Assembly: GCA_003342895.1 (NCBI GenBank)
Contig: PTFA01000301.1
Coordinates: 186,001-250,000 of the forward strand
Source of the DNA: Casuarius casuarius
Taxonomy: Eukaryota; Chordata; Aves; Casuariiformes; Casuariidae
Reading direction: 5' to 3'
Length of the DNA: 64,000 bases
Shown: in pieces, positions 27,201-40,400 of the stretch
Position numbering within the stretch: position 1 is the stretch's first letter
Layout of the letters: each line of letters starts with the position of its first letter
Position numbers and translations under genes: made by a program
Notes under the pieces: model-generated
The model's database searches: none
The model's input: only the letters and a program-made list of their open reading frames with translations
What the model was told of the DNA's origin: nothing

Positions 27201-27334
27201 GCTTTCATTTCACTACTCTAGGTAGGACAATTAAAATAAAACATGCAAATAGCTGAGGAAGGCACTGACCATCTGGAAAGACATTCAGTGTGCTTATAAA
27301 AATTCAAGCTGCCCCTTCACAATGGTAACCTGAA

Positions 27335-27361
27335 CAGATTTTTGCTTTTTCAGATTTTTGC
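27335..27361. repeat. Direct repeat, 11 bp, period 16
   Basis: cagatttttgc occurs at 27335-27345 and at 27351-27361, separated by ttttt. Confidence 0.85.
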
Positions 27362-27497
27362 CCTTCCCTCATTTTGAAAAAGCTTCATTTTCCCTAAAAT
27401 TCTCAAACGCCAACTTGTTTTCCCGCCAGCTCATGAAGCTCTTTCACATGATTGCAGACTCGGGAACATAAATAACATTCCCTAAAATAGCAGTAGT

Positions 27498-27543
27498 AAA
27501 AAAAAAAAAAACAACCAAAAACCAAAACCAAAACAAAAGAAAA
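27498..27543. repeat. A14 run followed by A/C-rich low-complexity tract
   Basis: Fourteen A are followed by degenerate ACCAAAA units. The tract looks like a decayed poly(A)-type tail, but no element body is recognisable to its left. Confidence 0.9.
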
Positions 27544-28112
27544 TTTACTGAGATCCAAAAGAAGAACCTCATAGGTGCTATAATAAAGTGAAGAGCAGAC
27601 AGAGTCAGTGATAGTGCTCAGTAATTCTGCTCTAAAACTTTCTGAAAAGCTCAGTGGGAAAAAGGAATAAATGTCACTTTCTTTATTGAAAAAAACTCAA
27701 CAAGGCTTCTGAAAAACTATACCGCTTTTCAGATCTGACTGTATCTCAGAATGAAAACAAAATGTGTAACTAAATTAATCACCTCTCTCTTTTTTATATA
27801 TATAAATATAAGGTTTTATTTCAAGTCCATATGAAGTAATAACATAAAACAAATAAAAGTCGAGAGGTAGATTTTAATGAGTCAACTTAAATATTTGGCC
27901 TAAAAGCTATCACTGCCCCTTTAACTTTTAAGTGTAAGTCTTTCCCACAATAAAATCGTCAACTACCTCCCCACTGAACTATAAAGAACAGATTTAGTAG
28001 ATACATTATAGCACACCACTCTGTTAAAATACCTTTGCAGCAGCAAGCCAAATTAAATGCTGGACTAAGCAAGATCAATTCAGTTGTAGTCAGCAGAGGC
28101 GCATCAGCTTAC

Positions 28113-28204
28113 CTGTGATCACAACATAATTTGCACCCGAAGAGCTGCCACGACTGTGTGGTGAACATCACCTGGAAGTTTTTATCTTTTACATACACGT
28201 GGCT
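28113..28204 (-). other. Candidate coding exon, 92 nt, unidentified
   Basis: On the minus strand, acttttggactcaatgtcag is followed by 92 bases ending GATCACAG and then gtaagc, a near-consensus donor. Only one of the three frames is open. It runs 30 codons plus 2 bases. The peptide begins SHVYVKDKNFQVMF and continues TTQSWQLFGCKLCC. If the frame is right, the segment starts on a codon boundary. That fits the phase at the end of the candidate at 54186-54283, 26 kb upstream on the same strand, but one phase match means little. I know no family with this sequence. Confidence 0.25.
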
Positions 28205-28559
28205 CTGACATTGAGTCCAAAAGTAAAATTTCAGTACAGAGATGATTTTACTGCTTAATTGAAAACAATGGCTTTTAGGAGCTATATATTTCAAAGTGTT
28301 TGAAAACGTAACTCTGACAGCACTTGTGTTAGTTTACAACAGGAGGCATTAGAACATGCCTTTCAGTCATCATGGACATGGCTTATCACATTTTTTGAAC
28401 ACAGAAGGAAATAACTTGACAGAGCTATTAGAAAGACTTAAATATGAAGTTTTATAAATGTAAGGCAAGTATGTTGGATATCATAAAGTAAAAACTGGAA
28501 TGATCTTGTTGAATACAGTAAGAGAAATGAAGGTCAATGGGTATATGAATAAATTGAAA

Positions 28560-28765
28560 ATTAAAGTTCCTTGGGCTGTGATGTTCTGGAGCAGCATTCC
28601 AGTAGAAGCAGCAGAGTCAACATAAAGAGCCTAACTGCTTCTGAGATGTCGCTTGATCAATTTATTTTACAATCCCTTTTCTATGCATGACTGCATCAGC
28701 AGGAAACTGGATTCAGTCATGCAGGGTATTCCTTCCAGGACTCTTCCTTGCTAAGAGTTATAAAT
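28560..28765 (+). mobile_element. Possible old CR1-like LINE tail
   Basis: The segment contains gttctggagcagcattccag followed by agaagcagcagagtcaac. About 100 bases later comes attcagtcatgcagggtatt with ccttccaggactcttcc. This order resembles the 3' end of old amniote CR1-type elements, in which a coding remnant is followed by a block reading roughly 'gactagatgat...tcccttctggcctta'. Divergence is high and there is no terminal repeat to fix the edge, so chance resemblance is possible. Confidence 0.35.
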
Positions 28766-31472
28766 AATATCTTAAATGCCTATATTGTTTAATTTAAAAA
28801 ATCAGCGGAGTGAATTTTCTAGTTAGCTAGAGCTATTACGCTGGTACAGAGGGAAGGAAGCTTTGCCAAGGTAAGTATATAATTTGCAATGACTACAATT
28901 TGAGTGCACCTGGATGGAGATGCCCAAGGAACTGTCTGATGAACTGATGAGATTATTGCAAAATGCACTAAAAGTAAATAGCTGCTCCCACTTGTGCACA
29001 TAGCTTTTAAACAATAAAGTTTTGGTATAATCTTGAAGAGATCAACACCAATACAAAAATATGCAGAGGCACATTCTGCAGTCAAACGGGGTTTGTCCTA
29101 AACACAAACTTAACAATTTAGCAAAACCATTTCAAGCCATTCTGCTTTCACGAAACCAGAACTTTGACAGCTATCCCTGCACATATAACTAGGTACAGGC
29201 AGACTTGTGTCTGGACAATCTATGTGTAATTTCTGAATCCTTGTCTGAGACTACATATATCATTAAAAGAAGCTCAGTCTTGTTGCTGGGGCCAGTCAGC
29301 TGGGTAAATACCTCCATTCTGAAAGGATGGTGATGCAGGCTCAGCTCTGGGAAAGAAATTGTTCAAGCTAGACCTTAAATTTAACTTTCTGTAAATCTTC
29401 AGTCATCGTATTTTTACTTTCAGCTATTGTTCTTTATCACTTTTCAATAAAAACAGAGTTTGAAGATGGCTCTGAAGTACTAAATTTTCTGACACAAAAT
29501 CGCATAGACTTTCACTCATTTTCAGAATATTTGAGATCTTTTCTCCACTGACATGATGAAATCTTCCACGGATTATCAGTGCCCAGAATGAGCCCTTCCA
29601 TTTATGGTGATTAAAATAACCATAAAGGATGCTTAAGTATGAAGGATAGAGCAAAGTGCAGATAATTTGCTCTTGCATTTGTAATTGAGTTAGAAAGTTA
29701 GGAAAAGAAAGCAGGTTTCCTGATCTTGATCATCTACATCTGGTTTCTCTTATTACAGAGGCCAAGTTTCCTCATTTTACCACTCTGTTTTAAAGTAATT
29801 TTTCTGTTTTTAATAAAGTAAATTGAGACAAATCACTCTATTTTTAATATAGATGTGCCCTGAGTAACTGGAAAGCCAACCATGGACTATGCAGAGCTAC
29901 TAAAGTTTACTTTATCATAAGATACATGTTACTAAACATCCAAAAGTAACATTCTGATGTTTCTGACACTTCTTAGCCTTTGCAAAAGTTTTAACTCATA
30001 GCTCATTACTTTTAATTTAACATTATAAAGTTTTTAAATTAATAAAATAAAGATTTGGTCTTCCCTGTTGTAATTTAATACTGTTCTCTTCTAAAATGCC
30101 ATATTATTTGGTTGGAGTATATGACTATCTAACTTGGATCTTAATAAACAGATTTTTAATTGATCACACTGTGTTTTTGCCTGATGAACTTCAACAGTTT
30201 ATCTGAAACACTGTAATCCAGAAATACTTCCATGTCATATCACAAAGCTAATAACCTTGCTAACTACGTACTTGCTGACAGAACACACTGTACTCATTTG
30301 CAGAATATGAAGAATTCAGAATTTGAAAGAAAAAAAAAAAGCCTTTAACAAGGAGCAAAGCAAAATTTTTGAAAAAAGCTTCATCACCTAGCTACAAAAG
30401 ACAATAGCCATCCCTCCTCTAAAAACAGTCTAATTAAATACAGCTGGAGATACCACAAACGAATTTCATTAATTAACTGGCAACCTGCTGACACTAATTA
30501 AGCTATGAAAATTCAACTCCCTCACACCAGATTTCAAACATTAATCAGTTACATTTGTTGGGAAGTTTGCCTTGTGTCTCTAACACAATCAAAAAAGAGA
30601 AAATTAACTTTGTGGTTAACATGTGTGGGAACAAAATGACCTATTATTGGTGGAAAAATAAGATATTAAACCTTGCACTAATAGAGAGCAGAAGTTGTGC
30701 TATGGAAGCTCTCACTGTGAGATTCCCTTCTGAGAGGGGCTGAGGCCTTCACAACTACACTCGCTTTCTCACCATGCAGAAAGGAATCCCAAACCTCTAA
30801 TCACACAGCTGCAATAATTACCTTTATTTAATCTTCTGAAAAACCCTGGATAAGGTGCTGCAAAGCATGCACTTTGCTGTTGTTGCTGTTTATGCAGCCA
30901 TGTAGAGTCAAGATTTCATGTAATAACTAATAGAAAATTATCAAATCTCAAGTTTTTTACATATAGCCTAAATATCTAAAATATCAAATGAAATCTCACT
31001 TAACATTTTAATGATTACACTGTAACAAGGAAGATTTTTTGTTTCATGCTTCACGCCTACCAGCAACGAATGCTACTGCTATCTGAGTGGACGTTAGTGA
31101 AAGCCGTCTGGTGCACAGTCTTCCTCTTTCGAAGAGCCAACACCATCACATCATGCAAGCAAGGTTGCAACACCATTTTGGAAATATGCTAACCCTGATC
31201 TATACCCACATCACATATTAACAACTTAGACAAAAAAGGAACATAGTGCATTATACACGCACTGTCTACCCTTTAAAAATCCCAACCTTGATAGTGATGC
31301 CAGGACTGTAGGAATTTATAAAACAATTTCAAATAAAGGAAAAAAAGATATTCTGGAAAAGTATCATAGAACTTCCTTCCTTTTCTTCCAGTTTTCTTTT
31401 TCACATATGAGACATGATAGTTAGTTAAATCACACAGCCTCCAAAAGATATGTTACAGCTGTATTTGCTCAC

Positions 31473-31527
31473 CTCACATACATTTTCCAAAATTGAATTG
31501 ATTGGAAGCTGGTAATTAATTTTGAAT
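31473..31527 (-). other. Candidate short exon, 55 nt
   Basis: On the minus strand, taccttcctgcag precedes 55 bases ending GTATGTGAG and then gtgagc. Two frames are open; one reads FKINYQLPINSILENVCE and ends on a codon boundary. The splice sites are good on both sides, but the segment is short and AT-rich. Confidence 0.12.
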
Positions 31528-32577
31528 CTGCAGGAAGGTATTGTTGCGGAGCAATTTTATGAGAATTGGTTTATATAAAATAGAGGTTCTGTAACATAAT
31601 ATGCTTTCAGTTCTGAAATTCTCAGTTAGTACTAGTACCTGGTAAGTCAGCCAGGAAAGTGGCAATCTCATTTTAATTATTCATTTTTAAAATGAAAAAT
31701 CTAAAAAGAAATTTAATAGTCTAGATATAGACTAATTCACCTTCTCCCTCCAAACACATGCTCATCATTTTAAGATTTCAACTCCATATTGAGACTGGAA
31801 ACTCAAAGTAAGGCCAAACAAAATTCACAATTTCTGTACAGGTTAAGATTATTAGCTATGATTCTGAAGACTGACTAGAGAGATCTGAAGAACTACATCT
31901 GACTGTGTCCTAAAATGCTTTGTTACTATGGATGAACTTTCTCAAATAACTAAAGCTAAGCATATGCTTAAAAATTTCACGAGCTGTTGCCTACCAAGAA
32001 TCTGTCACTGAAAAATGATGGTAGCCTCACTGCCTCAGTCGTTGCCATACAGCACTGAAAATCAGCGAGAGATGAACACGTTCAGCACTTGGCAGAATCA
32101 GTCCTTTACAATATATTGATTACAATTTTCAAAAAGTAGTCAAGAATACGACTTTCCATAAAGGGTGGAAAAGAACTATTGTTAACCAGTTTACCATTCC
32201 TACTTCTACTTTTTATGATACACTCCTTGCTTACTGCAGTCATAATTCCAGTATCTCATCATTAGAGGAGGTTACATTTCATCATGTTTGATAATGCACT
32301 TGATTAACAGAAAAACTAAAGCAGCTGAGATTGGCTAGTATCCCACAGCGATCACGCAGATCTTCCATTTTTCAGTCCACCTCATGTTATACCACTTTGG
32401 CCACATCTTCAAAATCCTGTGAAGTCGAACTGTCAGACAAGCCATCATGGTACAAGAAGATATTCAGAGGCAGCAGAAACTGCCTGAAAGTTCTACTTAG
32501 GTACAAGCAAGGCCAGACAAGATCAAATGGGATAACGTCATTCTAGATCCAGAGCCTCACATTTAGACATTTGATTA

Positions 32578-32618
32578 TTTATCAAAAGAGAGCCACAATT
32601 TATCACAAGAGAGCCCCT
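32578..32618. repeat. Tandem duplication, two units of 21 bp
   Basis: tttatcaaaagagagccac (from 32578) is followed by tttatcacaagagagcccc (from 32599). The two differ at few positions. It is a small local duplication in AT-rich DNA. Confidence 0.8.
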
Positions 32619-35600
32619 TTTAACTCCAAAAGTTTGTTTTCAACAAACAATTTACGTAACAATAGTCCAGAAAGGGGGATCAGGGAGAAGGACTTTATCA
32701 CAAGTAAATACTGAACTGTTTTAAACTCTTCAAACCCCGAAAGTATTTTCTCAGAAACACAGCATTAAATCAAAAAATGTGCTAAAACATACATATTTTA
32801 GGCACTTGTTCTTGTTCCACTTACCTGTGGAACTGGATTTACCATGTTTGAGGAATGTATGTGCCTCAACAGGATTCAAACCAATATGATGAAACAGTTA
32901 AAACATTTCTTTAAAGAAAGCATCTCCTAGAACTAACCAGTATGCTCTTCAAGGATGTTCCCCCTTAAGGAAAAAACAGGTAAGAATTGGCCAACCAGAA
33001 GTCTATAGTGGGACCAGGACAGAAACCCCGTCCTCTACTGGTAGAGGATTGTGGGAGAATCAAGTGTTGGAGGGGAGATGGCCAGATGAGGGTGGGAGGA
33101 GGAAGGAGTTAGTGCAGCATGGGGTATTGTCTCACAGAGAGAACAGCTCTCATCATGGCTCATGGACATCTTCCAGGCATATGGTAGCTTCTAACTGTAC
33201 CAGTTTTTACAAAAATACTAAAATAATAAAGAGATGCAGAAAATGAAAGCAATATATTATTTTAATAATGGACTTTTTCACTTCATTATAATTACAGTAA
33301 GGGCTGGAGTAGCCCACATAGAAGTACATATTAGCAGCTAACAGTAGCAAGCTCTTCTGTTCTGAACTAAATCCTTCAGTTATCATCAAGACAACAAAAT
33401 GGAAATCAAGACAATGAAGGTTATATTGACAATAGAAAGGAAAGTTCAAGCCATGCCTGGAGCATGAAATGGGGAGCAAAAGTCAAAGAAAAAATTCATG
33501 AAAGATGCATGAATATCAGATTCACGTGTATTACAGTTAAGTGCATTCATTAAATGATCATAAGGAATATATGGCATAAAAATGAAAGAGAAGAGCACAA
33601 TATCTAATAGAACCTGGTAATTTCAGGGTAGGAAAAGCAGCAGAGCATGACAACAATTTGAAGATAACGAAATCTTGCAATCCAGCTTCCAGCATGAGAT
33701 TTAAAGAAAAAAAAAATCCCAACAATACCAGTTACAAAAGCAAACATGAGGTCAAATTTTAAGGCTACACTGTAGTAGTACACAATGAAGCATTCATTTG
33801 TTTTGATGCCATCATGAAATTATCCGATTGTTAACCATGTGCAGAAGTGCATTGGTTCTGAACATATACTTCACAAATCTGTTGGAAATACATATCCTTG
33901 AAAATGAGTTGTACTGATTTTGATCAAGTCATTTGATAGTCAAAGCCATTTACATTCCCTTGTGTTTTATATCATTGGTACTACTTCACATGGTTAGAAC
34001 AGTTCCTTTGGCCAGGGTTTTGACACCTCTGCATGGGATTATGTTTAACACTTCATCAGGTGGTATACATATGCTAATCATTGCTGTTTAGCACCTGTTT
34101 TCTCCTTTCCTGCTGTTCAGGCACAATACACAACTACCACCACTCACTACCTTTGCGATATTTGCAGAGCTATTCGCCACTTCAGAGGAAACTAGATCGA
34201 ATTTTTTTTTGAAAATTTATCAAAGTCCTGTTGCCATCTCAGGGCCACTACTAAAAGTACTGAACTAACAACTTTTCATGAGTGTAAATAACTTTTACCA
34301 AGTTTTGGTGATACTCGTTAAAAAAAAGAGCAAGTCAGGTACAGAGAAGGGGAAGGAAAGGGCTGCTGCTGGAGGAACCTCACCGAAGTGCAGCTCTGAA
34401 ACGTCTTTGCAGGCACTGACCAACATCCGCATACCACACACATGCTAGCGCTCTGCGCTGAACTGATGAACTTAACATACTTCATTATAACACAATCCAC
34501 AGCTGTGGCTAAACAGAACCTGCTAATTCCCCTGAGACATCGCTGGTATTAAAGCAGGCAATACCCTGCACACAGACTCTCCTGAAAGCTGATATTGACT
34601 GCTCCAGTGCCTGTTTTCATGGCCCTGTCTTGATTCCCCAAGACATTAAATGAGCTTAAACCCCACCTTTTCCCATTATCCCACTGAAGTTGGGAGTTTT
34701 CATCTTGGGAGGGAAATGAAGAATGTGAGCAAATGGGCAGAAAACTTGTTAGAATTTCTGACAATTTTAAACGTAAATCACAAGAGATTATAGAACCTCG
34801 GAGTAAAAGCACTGTATTTTTTCTTGAGTTTGCCCTTTCCTTCAAAACCATGGTAACATTAGGTGACGGCCTGTCTACTAAAAGTGAAAAAGAAATGAGA
34901 AAGACAGAAGTATTAATGCAATGAATAATTATAACTGTCATCCAAGAATATACTAAATGACTTTAATGTGAATAATTCTCTTGAATATTGCCATGCTATA
35001 CAGTCTGAATACTAGTACTGAAATACTTGTCAATGCTGAAGGAGTACCAGTGGTATCTTTTATATCTGTGCATACTAACTCAGCAGCCTATTTGCAATTA
35101 ATTTTCAAGTACGTGGCTATACACATTCCATTTTACAGGGGAAAAACATCTGTATTTTCACAAAGTTTGATTGCATTGATTGACATAGCCATGATATTAT
35201 ATGGAACAGTCTATATGGCAATGAGCCCTGTGGCTGTGGCCTCTCTTGTGGTCTCCCCTCTTTATTTCCACTCAATTAAAACTCACTCTAATGAATAAGA
35301 TTCAGAGGTCTTGTCTAACATTCTCACTCCAAGCAAAATCCTAATGAGTGGGCCTGCAAGGTATCAAGCAACCCTAGGAAACTTCTTCCCATTTACTTGC
35401 AGTCAAGTAAAGCAGGTCATACTCTTTGCTGAAGGAGCTTACAATTTACCTGAGCCATAACAGTTGGTACAGTAAAACTCACAGAATTCAAGGCCATTGC
35501 TTACAGAACTAAAAAACCCGAAGGTGCCAAAGCATACCAAAATAAGAGACACGAAGGCTGTAATTCATCTCATCCAGCTGTAGCTGTCTGCATCGAAAGC

Positions 35601-35933
35601 AGTCAGCGGAGATGCAAGCGATAAGACCAATGGAATTTCAAGCACAATTCATCCAGCAAAACACAGGCAACTCCACAGACTGTGCTGACAGGTCCCAGCT
35701 GAGTATAAACGGAGTCTTTGATGACTAGCTCAGATGTAGAAACTTTCAGTACCGACACTTTACATTTATTCAGATGAATCACACTCAAGTAGTCTTTAAA
35801 GGTTACTTCTTTATTTACTAGCTCTTACTGTTTTACAAGGCATCTAAGAAATTTGCAGACATGACGGAGTTTAAGATTCCTGTTACTTCTAGGTTATTAA
35901 CATTCAGCAGTAGTTACAAGAATACTAATTTAA

Positions 35934-36358
35934 CATAGAATCATAAATTAATATAGGTTGGTAGAAACCTCAAGCTTGTAGTCCAACCCCTGCTCAGAGC
36001 AAGGGCACCTAAAGCAGGTTGCTCAGGGCCATGCCCAGCTGAGCCCTGGAAGTCTCCGAGGATGGAGACTCCTCAGCTGCCCAGGGCCCCCCCCATGACC
36101 CACCTCATGGGGAAAACAGCTTTCCTTGCGCCTACTTGGAGTTTCCTGTGTTGCAGCTTGTGTCTGTTGCTTCTTGTCCTCCCACTGCCCCCTTCCCATC
36201 TTCAAGAAGAGTCTGTCTTTGTCTTTTCCCACCCTCTCACCACACGGTTGCAGACAGCCATAACATCTCCCCTTCACCTTCTCGTCTGAAGGCTGAGCAA
36301 AACCAGCTCTCTCAGCCTCTCCTTGCACATCGTGTACTCTAGCCCTCTGACCTTTCTA
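35934..36358 (-). mobile_element. CR1 LINE fragment (copy A), 3' end with ORF2 tail
   Basis: This is a 5'-truncated CR1 non-LTR retrotransposon in minus orientation. The left edge carries the CR1 3' terminus in reverse complement (catagaatcata), followed by the diagnostic gtccaacccctgctcagagc and gcaggttgctcagggcc. The right edge lies in the ORF2 C-terminal coding part, near agctctctcagcctctcc. It is about 425 bp, against a full-length CR1 of roughly 4.5 kb, which is the usual 5' truncation. Over its whole length it is very similar to the copy at 50533-51365, including the rare stretch gaggatggagactcctcagc, so both belong to one subfamily. No target-site duplication is visible, as is usual for CR1. 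Confidence 0.95.
36023..36358 (-). pseudogene. CR1 ORF2 C-terminal remnant (copy A)
   Basis: Read on the minus strand, an open frame of about 100 codons (36328 to 36023) carries CR1 ORF2 C-terminal residues such as DEKVKGRCYGCLQ. The same string appears in the copy at 50.7-51.0 kb. Only the extreme C-terminal part beyond the reverse transcriptase core is present. There is no endonuclease domain and no catalytic reverse transcriptase motif, so the fragment cannot be functional. The opposite-strand open frames over the same bases are antisense shadows. Confidence 0.8.
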
Positions 36359-37245
36359 TATTTGCAAAGGAATAATTCTGAGAGAAAGAAAAAGGTCATC
36401 AGCAAGTTTTCTATGATACTGTAATCTCAAAAGCAATCATCAAGTTTAATTCAACATTAAAAACAAAATGCTAGAGATCTACATACACACATATTTTTTC
36501 TTTCAATTCATACCAAGCCTCCAATAAATAGCTGATGCAAGGGGAAGGAAACTAAGTTATATCTAATAGTGTAAGAAGAAGCTTTCATGCTTTTTTTAGT
36601 CCAACTTGATTTTGACAAAACAGGAAAGCAATTTTTTTTTTTAAAGAATGACAGTTTTGCGCTTCCACGCCCATACTTGGCCAGAGTTAGGAAGCAGGCA
36701 GGAACAGAAAGAAGTCATTGACAGGAAAGTCATTTTGCAACACTAAGTATTAACGTGTTGAAAGTTCTAGACATACTTTCGGGTTGAATGTTTACTCCAT
36801 CCCTTATGAAAACAACAGTATTTTCCTCTAATAAAAATGTTCCTGAATTGCATTGAAAGATTACAGGGAGAAGTGAAAAGACTGATAAATTCATAATTCA
36901 CATCTTTCAGCCTCACATTTCAAGACTCTAATGATTCACGTTTTTATCCCAATTATACTAAAAATTATATATGAAAAGATTCCTTTTTATTGTCAGTGAA
37001 GGCGAAGTAATGTTTCTTCTGCTTGAGGTTGTTATGCTGCAGAGAAGAAAGTGAGGTGTCATGGCTAAGTGATATAGTTGGAAACAAAGAAAATGTCTGT
37101 GGGAGGAAAAAAGCAAGGAAAAGCAAATAGTAGAGGAAAAATCTGAACACATACAATACTCCAGTGGCTTAAGCCAGCTCGTCTTCATATACTAATCAAA
37201 TGCATTTTGAATGCATTGAACTAGCCAGTTTTGCATAGGTATTTT
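36359..37245. other. Spacer between two CR1 copies
   Basis: About 890 bases of unique AT-rich DNA lie between the minus-oriented copy A and the plus-oriented copy C. No gene is visible. Confidence 0.7.
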
Positions 37246-37425
37246 TCACCATGAGGGCAGTCAAGCAACGGCTGCCCAGAGAGGTTGTGCAAGGTTTTCA
37301 AGGCCAGACTGGATGAAGCCCTGACTAACCTGGTCTGAGCTCCCAGCTGACCCTGTTCAGAGCAGGAGGTTGGACTAGTGAGCTCATGAAGTCCCTTCCA
37401 ACCTGAATTACCCTATGATCCTAAT
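37246..37425 (+). mobile_element. CR1 LINE fragment (copy C), 3' end
   Basis: This is a short, heavily 5'-truncated CR1 piece in plus orientation. Recognisable CR1 3' blocks run in order: ggctgcccagagaggttgtg, then ttcaaggccagactggatga, then caggaggttggactagtgag, then gtcccttccaacctgaatta, ending in a degenerate ctatgatcctaatg tail. It lies about 890 bp right of the minus-oriented copy A, so the two are head to head with their 3' ends facing outward. The CR1 assignment is firm. The exact 5' edge is uncertain by some 10-20 bases. Confidence 0.92.
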
Positions 37426-40400
37426 GTATAACTGAAATCCTCTGACTAAAATCCTGTGCATTATTTTTCTATTTACCATATGAATGTTCAATGGGAATCC
37501 AAAAGCACAGTACAGCATTAGCATAGCTTTGATCCACACTGTGATCAAATTAAAAAAAAAGATGTTTTATTGAAATGATAACACTTTATCCTATCGTCAC
37601 CCAAAAATACTGGGCCTGACCAGTTTCTCTGTGGGTTAACAACCAGGTATCTGGGAACTTACGTGCTCTGGTCAAACATGAAAATGTTTGCAAGAGCAAA
37701 GCACAGGCCTTTTGGGATAGCAGCTTCACCAGAGAGATAAATAATGGCCATCTCTAATTTAAAACACTAAACTGTCCTGATATTAATGTCAAGGAAAACA
37801 TCAACTGTGGAAGTAGAATTTACCATACCACAGATTCTTGCTTTCATAGAATTGCACACTATGCCCTTGCGAGATTTTCACATTCCTATTTTAATTAATC
37901 AGGACAATCACATGTCTGCTTCAGACATTAGAATATTTTAAAACTCAGAGCAAAAGCAGAATATCAGTGCTTTAGGCACTACTGCTTGAGCTTTCAAGAT
38001 TACCTGGAGCATAATTTGGCTTCAGGTTGTTAGCAGGTCTGGAGCCAAATTCAGCATTTCCTGCAAAGCTAGTCTACATATCACATGTGGCTGCAGCATA
38101 GAAATGTATGAAAGACCACAAATTTGACCATTTTAATTTGAAGAAAGGAATACATTGCATAACGCTTTCCAGCTCCTTGACATTGAAAATAATGGTGTCT
38201 GACAGTTCTAGGGTTAAGTAGCCACTCATTCAGCACAGCATCGTTTATCTGCCAACAGTATGTGTCTCTTGTTGTTACTTCAAAGAAAAAATTCAATAAA
38301 AATTTAAATAAAAACAGTTCTGTCAGTATAAAGCTTTAATATTTTACACTACACTCAATCTCTTTCCTTTATAAAGTGCTTTCATACTTCCTGAACTTGT
38401 TCTGCAGTACACAATTCTCATCATTTAAAAGACAGAAACCATGAACCACCTTTTAACATCTACCCTTTCCTAAAACATTAATGTTTATTTTTAATAGACA
38501 TCACTCTGAAATCAGCTTTACTGAGTCCTACAGAATGCTTAATAACTCTATGTAGATTGAGAGAGCTATACCTCAGCACCGTTATATATAAGCAAGTTGG
38601 TTAAGCATTCATGGTTCAGAATATAACATTAATCATTTCATTTCTAAATATGAATCCTTTACTTCATGTACATGAAGTATACAATAGTCCTAATTCCATA
38701 TGCTTTCTCATACAGCACAACATTTATTGTTGCAGACTGTACTATAAATATGCTCCACAATAAATGAAACAAGGGATTCAGTCATTCAAGGCAGTGCCCT
38801 CTCTATATATTTTTGCCCAATTTTTCCCTTACCCACCCATCTGTTTTATGAATCTGCTTATGTCAGACTTACGTGTCAAAGGTGCTAGACCCACAAAATC
38901 CAACGCAGTTTATAAAAGAACAATTAACGGCTCTCCTCTGTAAATACCTATGGCAAGGTATATTCATTCTTTCCTTTTTATGCTTTTGCCCATATATATA
39001 TTAATAATAAAAATTAATCATATTTAGGATCCTTTCATACTGTTTAATAATTCAGCTCTCAGTGTAACTAGAAATGAGAAAGAAAAAGAAAAAATAACAG
39101 AGCTGCTCGCCACATGTAACAGATTCAGATTATAATACCTTCAATAAAAATGTATTTTTTTAATTTTGATCATACTCCCTAAAAGCAAAATTACCAATCT
39201 GCCAAAGTTAGTATATTCATATAAAGAAATGATTGTAAAATACAAACTAAATATGCATATAAACAGGCTCACTTTTGAAAGTTTCTTCCAGGCAGAAATA
39301 TTATCATCTATTTTCTATTCCAGTCAAAAGTTTATAGCAGTGCTACAAATTATAGCACTAAAATTTTGTGGAGAAGATGACAATAAAATTGTCATTTCAT
39401 ATTAACTTTACTGGACAAAACACGGGCATTAAAATAATAACAGGAATAATCTATTATTTAAATATCTTTAGTGACTTTAAATGATAGTTGCCTCACACTA
39501 TTTGCAGAAATGCTTCAAGGGTTTTTAAAGTCATAAGCCTTTGCCATTGTCTTCTTTATACTAGTGCTAACTATAAAGTTCTATCATAAATTATGAAATA
39601 AAGGGTTTAAATCAAACCAATACCATTAAATCTGTTCTTCTAATAACAAAATCCATGTAGCTGAGAGCTGCTCATCATTCATTTAGCTTCCCAAACACCT
39701 GAATTTGTTTCCTTGTAACTTCACTTCCCTTGTTTATCTCTGTTTTCCTAGAAGAAACAACTATAGTTGCATATTCTCATTCCTGTTTGTAGCTCCATCC
39801 TCTGGTGATGAAACTCTCTATATCATCCTATTTTGTTACCAGTTATGAACCCCCATAATAGTCACATAACCATCTAACTGAAAGCAGGTTCCTATGCACA
39901 TCACCACCGAAAATAATCTACCTGAAATCCTCAAATAACCTAAATGTGACCTCAGACATCCATTACACAATACTGTCAATTACATAAATTTTCATTTGTT
40001 AAACAGCTCAACTGCTTTTCCGATGACTTGTTGTATGTCCCTGTTGGTGGGAAAAGCAAAAATCCTACTCCAGACTTAAAAGTTGTAACACAATCTACAA
40101 ATAGTTAAAACATGAACAAATTCTAATCGCAGCTATCAAATTACTTCAGAAATCCATCTGCAGTCCACCCCCCACATCCACATTCCCCAAAGATCCTTTT
40201 CATTATATTGAGGAACAAGCATGAGTTCAGCTGAGAGCTCTGTGCCACGGCATCCTGCGACAGCAGGCCAGCTCCTGAGAAGAGAGCAAAGCAGGAAGGC
40301 CAATAAAATTAAATTATTTACTGCACTATTTGTAGATGGTGGTTTGTGAGACTTTGTTGCTGGAACTTCAATGAAGGTAAGACATTACTAGACCACGAAA

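Larger units (their letters stand above)
19757..28112. other. No gene seen; unique AT-rich DNA
   Basis: Besides the possible conserved element at 21.24-21.43 kb, another stretch at 22.80-22.94 kb is rich in TAAT words (atcaataattaatgctaatc, tttaattaaagctgtgcatg). Strong isolated donor motifs occur at 23366 on the plus strand and 23214 on the minus strand, with no convincing acceptor partner. No coding unit is supported. Confidence 0.6.
28766..35933. other. No gene seen; unique DNA
   Basis: It holds the 55-nt candidate exon and the 21-bp duplication. A second minus-strand splice pair encloses 40 bases at 32825-32864, with a perfect donor (TTCCACAG before gtaagt) but a weak acceptor. On the plus strand, CCAAG before gtaagt at 28876 is also a good donor with a poor acceptor. 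The 130-codon frame at 34549-34941 (minus) shows no recognisable motif. Confidence 0.6.

Noticed and set aside
32825..32864. 40-nt minus-strand exon-like segment
   Set aside because: The donor is perfect but the acceptor is weak, and two frames are open, so it carries no coding information.
34549..34941. Minus-strand open frame of 130 codons
   Set aside because: The composition is irregular, no motif is present, and nothing around it suggests a gene.
36062..36342. Plus-strand open frames of 68-75 codons
   Set aside because: They are antisense to the CR1 copy at 35934-36358.
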